Part shown: in pieces, positions 24,601 to 25,485 of the stretch | How the letters are laid out: every line of letters begins with the position of its first letter | Position numbering within the stretch: the stretch's first letter is position 1 | Source: an uncultured Robinsoniella sp. | GTDB taxonomy: Bacteria > Bacillota > Clostridia > Lachnospirales > Lachnospiraceae | Assembly: GCA_900539655.1 (NCBI GenBank) | Contig: UQCR01000098.1 | Span: forward strand, 1 to 25,485 | DNA length: 25,485 nucleotides | Reading direction: 5' to 3' | Position numbers and translations under genes: made by a program | The notes under the pieces: model-generated | Seen by the model: the letters and a program-made list of their open reading frames with translations, nothing else | Told to the model about the DNA's origin: nothing | Databases searched by the model: none

Positions 24601-25232
24601 TTTGGATTTAAAGCATGTTTACGGAAAGCATCAACTGCATCCATATCTACCATATCTTTTAAATCTTCATAATCCCATGTTTCAATCTTCTGGATTTCAT
24701 GAGATGTACGGAATCCGTCGAAGAAGTTGATAAATGGAATACGTCCTTTGATGGAAGCGAGGTGAGCAACAGCTGTTAAGTCCATTACTTCCTGTACGCT
24801 GGATTCACAAAGCATAGCGCATCCTGTCTGACGACATGCATAAACGTCAGAATGGTCACCGAATATAGATAATGCGTGGCTTGCAAGAGCACGTGCGGAA
24901 ACATTGAATACACCTGGTAACTGCTCGCCTGCAATTTTGTATAAGTTAGGGATCATAAGTAAAAGTCCCTGAGATGCTGTGTAAGTAGTTGTCAAAGCAC
25001 CTGCTGCAAGAGATCCGTGAACGGTACCGGCAGCACCTGCCTCAGACTGCATTTCAGTTACCTGAACTTCCTGTCCGAAGATATTTTTTCTTCCCTGAGT
25101 TGCCCATTCATCAGTTGCTTCAGCCATAACAGATGATGGTGTGATCGGATAGATTGCTGCTACGTCTGTAAACGCATAAGAAGCATGTGCTGCAGCATGA
25201 TTACCATCCATGGTCTTCATTTTTCTAGCCAT
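21690..25232 (-). CDS. nifJ: Pyruvate:ferredoxin (flavodoxin) oxidoreductase
   Basis: A 1180-residue single-chain enzyme converting pyruvate, CoA and oxidised ferredoxin to acetyl-CoA, CO2 and reduced ferredoxin in the cytoplasm of anaerobes. The pyrimidine-binding domain starts at DGNHAAAHASYAFTDVAAIY (residues about 9-28). Two ferredoxin-type 4Fe-4S motifs are CIQCNRCAYVCP (near residue 690) and CTGCGSCANVCP (near 750). The proximal cluster motif is CAGCGETPYAKL (near 815). The thiamine diphosphate motif is GGDGWAYDIGFGG with EVYSNTGGQSSKS after it (near 965-1020). The length is normal for the family. It is a single-gene unit with promoter at 25316-25344 and terminator at 21636-21666. It looks like a housekeeping gene not specific to the neighbouring sugar locus. 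Confidence 0.98.
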   Translation of the reverse strand: MARKMKTMDGNHAAAHASYAFTDVAAIYPITPSSVMAEATDEWATQGRKNIFGQEVQVTEMQSEAGAAGTVHGSLAAGALTTTYTASQGLLLMIPNLYKIAGEQLPGVFNVSARALASHALSIFGDHSDVYACRQTGCAMLCESSVQEVMDLTAVAHLASIKGRIPFINFFDGFRTSHEIQKIETWDYEDLKDMVDMDAVDAFRKHALNPNHPCHRGSAQNPDIFFQAREACNESYDALPAIVQDYMDKVNEKIGTDYKLFNYYGAADATHVIIAMGSVCDTIEETIDYLTAAGEKVGVVKVRLYRPFSAEALINAIPETVKQISVLDRTKEPGALGEPLYLDVVAALKETKFDAIPVYSGRYGLGSKDTTPTQIVAVYKNAEKKKFTIGIVDDVTNLSLELGTPLVTTPQGTINCKFWGLGADGTVGANKNSIKIIGDNTDMYAQAYFDYDSKKSGGVTMSHLRFGKSPIKSTYLIRQANFVACHNPSYVNKYNMVQELVDGGKFLLNCPWDMEGLEKHLPGQVKSFIANHGIKLYVIDGIKIGKEIGLGGRINTVLQSAFFKLANIIPEEQAIDLMKAAAKATYGRKGDKIVQMNYDAIDAGAKQVVEITVPDSWKDAADEGLAMSHAEGGRKDVVDFVNNIQSKVNAQEGNSLPVSAFKEYVDGSTPSGSSAYEKRGIAVDIPVWKPENCIQCNRCAYVCPHAVIRPVPMTDEEVAAAPEGMTTIPMTGMPNYKFAITVSAYDCTGCGSCANVCPGKKGEKALVLENMEANADCQKYFDYAVELPAKADVVEKFKENTVKGSQFKQPLLEFSGACAGCGETPYAKLITQLFGDRMYIANATGCSSIWGNSSPSTPYTVNAKGQGPAWCNSLFEDNAEFGYGMLLAQKALRNGLKAKVEEIIANTEDSDVKAACQDWIDTFNSGATNGSATDRMVAALEGKDCDTCKEVVNNKDFLAKKSQWIFGGDGWAYDIGFGGVDHVLASGQDINIMVFDTEVYSNTGGQSSKSTPTGAVAQFAAGGKEAKKKDLASIAMSYGYVYVAQIAMGADYNQTVKAIAEAEAYPGPSLIIAYAPCINHGIKIGMSKAQTEEDNAVKAGYWHCFRFNPTMAEEGKAAFSLDSKAPTGDYQAFLDGEVRYNSLKRSNPEKAAVLFAKSEEYAKERYAYLQKLITLYGGEQ

Positions 25233-25257
25233 TTGTGTTTTTCCTCCTTATTATTTA

Positions 25258-25275
25258 GAATCCCCGGAGGGATTC
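25258..25275 (-). promoter_or_regulatory. Leader hairpin before the PFOR ribosome binding site
   Basis: GAATCCC and GGGATTC pair perfectly around a 4-base loop in the untranslated leader, shortly before the AGGAGG of the PFOR gene. A leader stem like this can raise message stability. No T-run follows, so it is not a terminator. Confidence 0.5.
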
Positions 25276-25315
25276 ATTTGTACATATGGATTTATGATTT
25301 TCCTCATATGATCTA

Positions 25316-25344
25316 ATCATAGCACATTTCGAGATACTTGTCCA
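25316..25344 (-). promoter_or_regulatory. Promoter of the PFOR gene
   Basis: On the minus strand, TGGACA (25339-25344), a 17-base spacer and TATGAT (25316-25321) lie about 85 bases before the PFOR start. This is a good sigma-A style match, consistent with a well-expressed central-metabolism gene. Confidence 0.7.
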
Positions 25345-25416
25345 TTTGCCACGTCCCTTATTTAACATTTTTTTTGTATTTTTCACAATACACAGATAAT
25401 ACTAAATTGGGGGATA

Positions 25417-25485
25417 GCTGAGGAAGGACGCTTTGTAGATGGAGGTAGTGTACAGAAAGAGAAGGGAGCGGACCAGGACATTGAT
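25417..25485 (+). repeat. Right copy of the roughly 70-base repeat, cut by the window edge
   Basis: This plus-strand segment, from GCTGAGGAAGGACGC to GGACATTGAT, matches the minus-strand copy at 89-158 with about eight differences and one gap. Several differences are G/A changes. Similarity fades just upstream of 25417, so this is probably close to one true end. The other end lies beyond the window. A weak promoter-like pair (TTGTAT at 25374 and TAATAC at 25397) lies upstream, which would suit a transcribed element, but this is tentative. Confidence 0.75.

Overview
The window looks like chromosomal DNA from a low-GC, anaerobic, Gram-positive bacterium, most likely a gut Clostridium relative of the Lachnospiraceae type. 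The evidence is AT-rich intergenic DNA, strong AGGAGG ribosome binding sites, sigma-A style promoters with 17-base spacers, and a long single-chain pyruvate:ferredoxin oxidoreductase. No tRNA, rRNA, CRISPR array, transposase or phage gene was seen.

Layout. (1) Positions 1-173: one copy of a repeat; a second copy in opposite orientation runs off the right edge (25417-25485), so the two bracket nearly the whole window. (2) Positions 174-16006: a large carbohydrate or polyol locus. A SorC-family, DeoR-like regulator sits at its end. Two minus-strand transcription units follow one another. The first (14534 down to 4523) encodes an FGGY kinase, a sugar-binding lipoprotein, an ABC ATPase, an ABC permease, a second FGGY kinase, an erythritol/L-threitol dehydrogenase-like MDR enzyme, an AllA-like cupin and another MDR dehydrogenase. 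The second (4284 down to 1310), with its own promoter, encodes a triosephosphate isomerase homologue, deoxyribose-phosphate aldolase, a GatD-like MDR dehydrogenase and one bacterial microcompartment (BMC) hexamer shell protein, then a strong terminator. An iron-type alcohol dehydrogenase is transcribed divergently. (3) Positions 16084-21606: an NCS1 permease, a DUF917 protein and an M20 peptidase, divergent from a PucR-type regulator. (4) Positions 21690-25232: pyruvate:ferredoxin oxidoreductase.

How the genes may work together. The ABC system imports a sugar or polyol, MDR dehydrogenases oxidise it, and FGGY kinases phosphorylate it. DERA cleaves a deoxypentose phosphate to glyceraldehyde-3-phosphate plus acetaldehyde. 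TIM interconverts triose phosphates, or acts on a tetrulose phosphate. The iron alcohol dehydrogenase could reduce acetaldehyde and recycle NADH.

The most notable point is that both the aldolase and the isomerase carry N-terminal amphipathic-helix extensions that look like BMC encapsulation peptides, next to a lone BMC-H gene. This suggests a sugar-phosphate microcompartment, or a satellite to one encoded elsewhere. No pentamer gene, aldehyde dehydrogenase or phosphotransacylase is present here. The promoters of the BMC operon and of the divergent alcohol dehydrogenase share the same architecture and a common element, so they are probably co-regulated. The substrate cannot be fixed from sequence alone.
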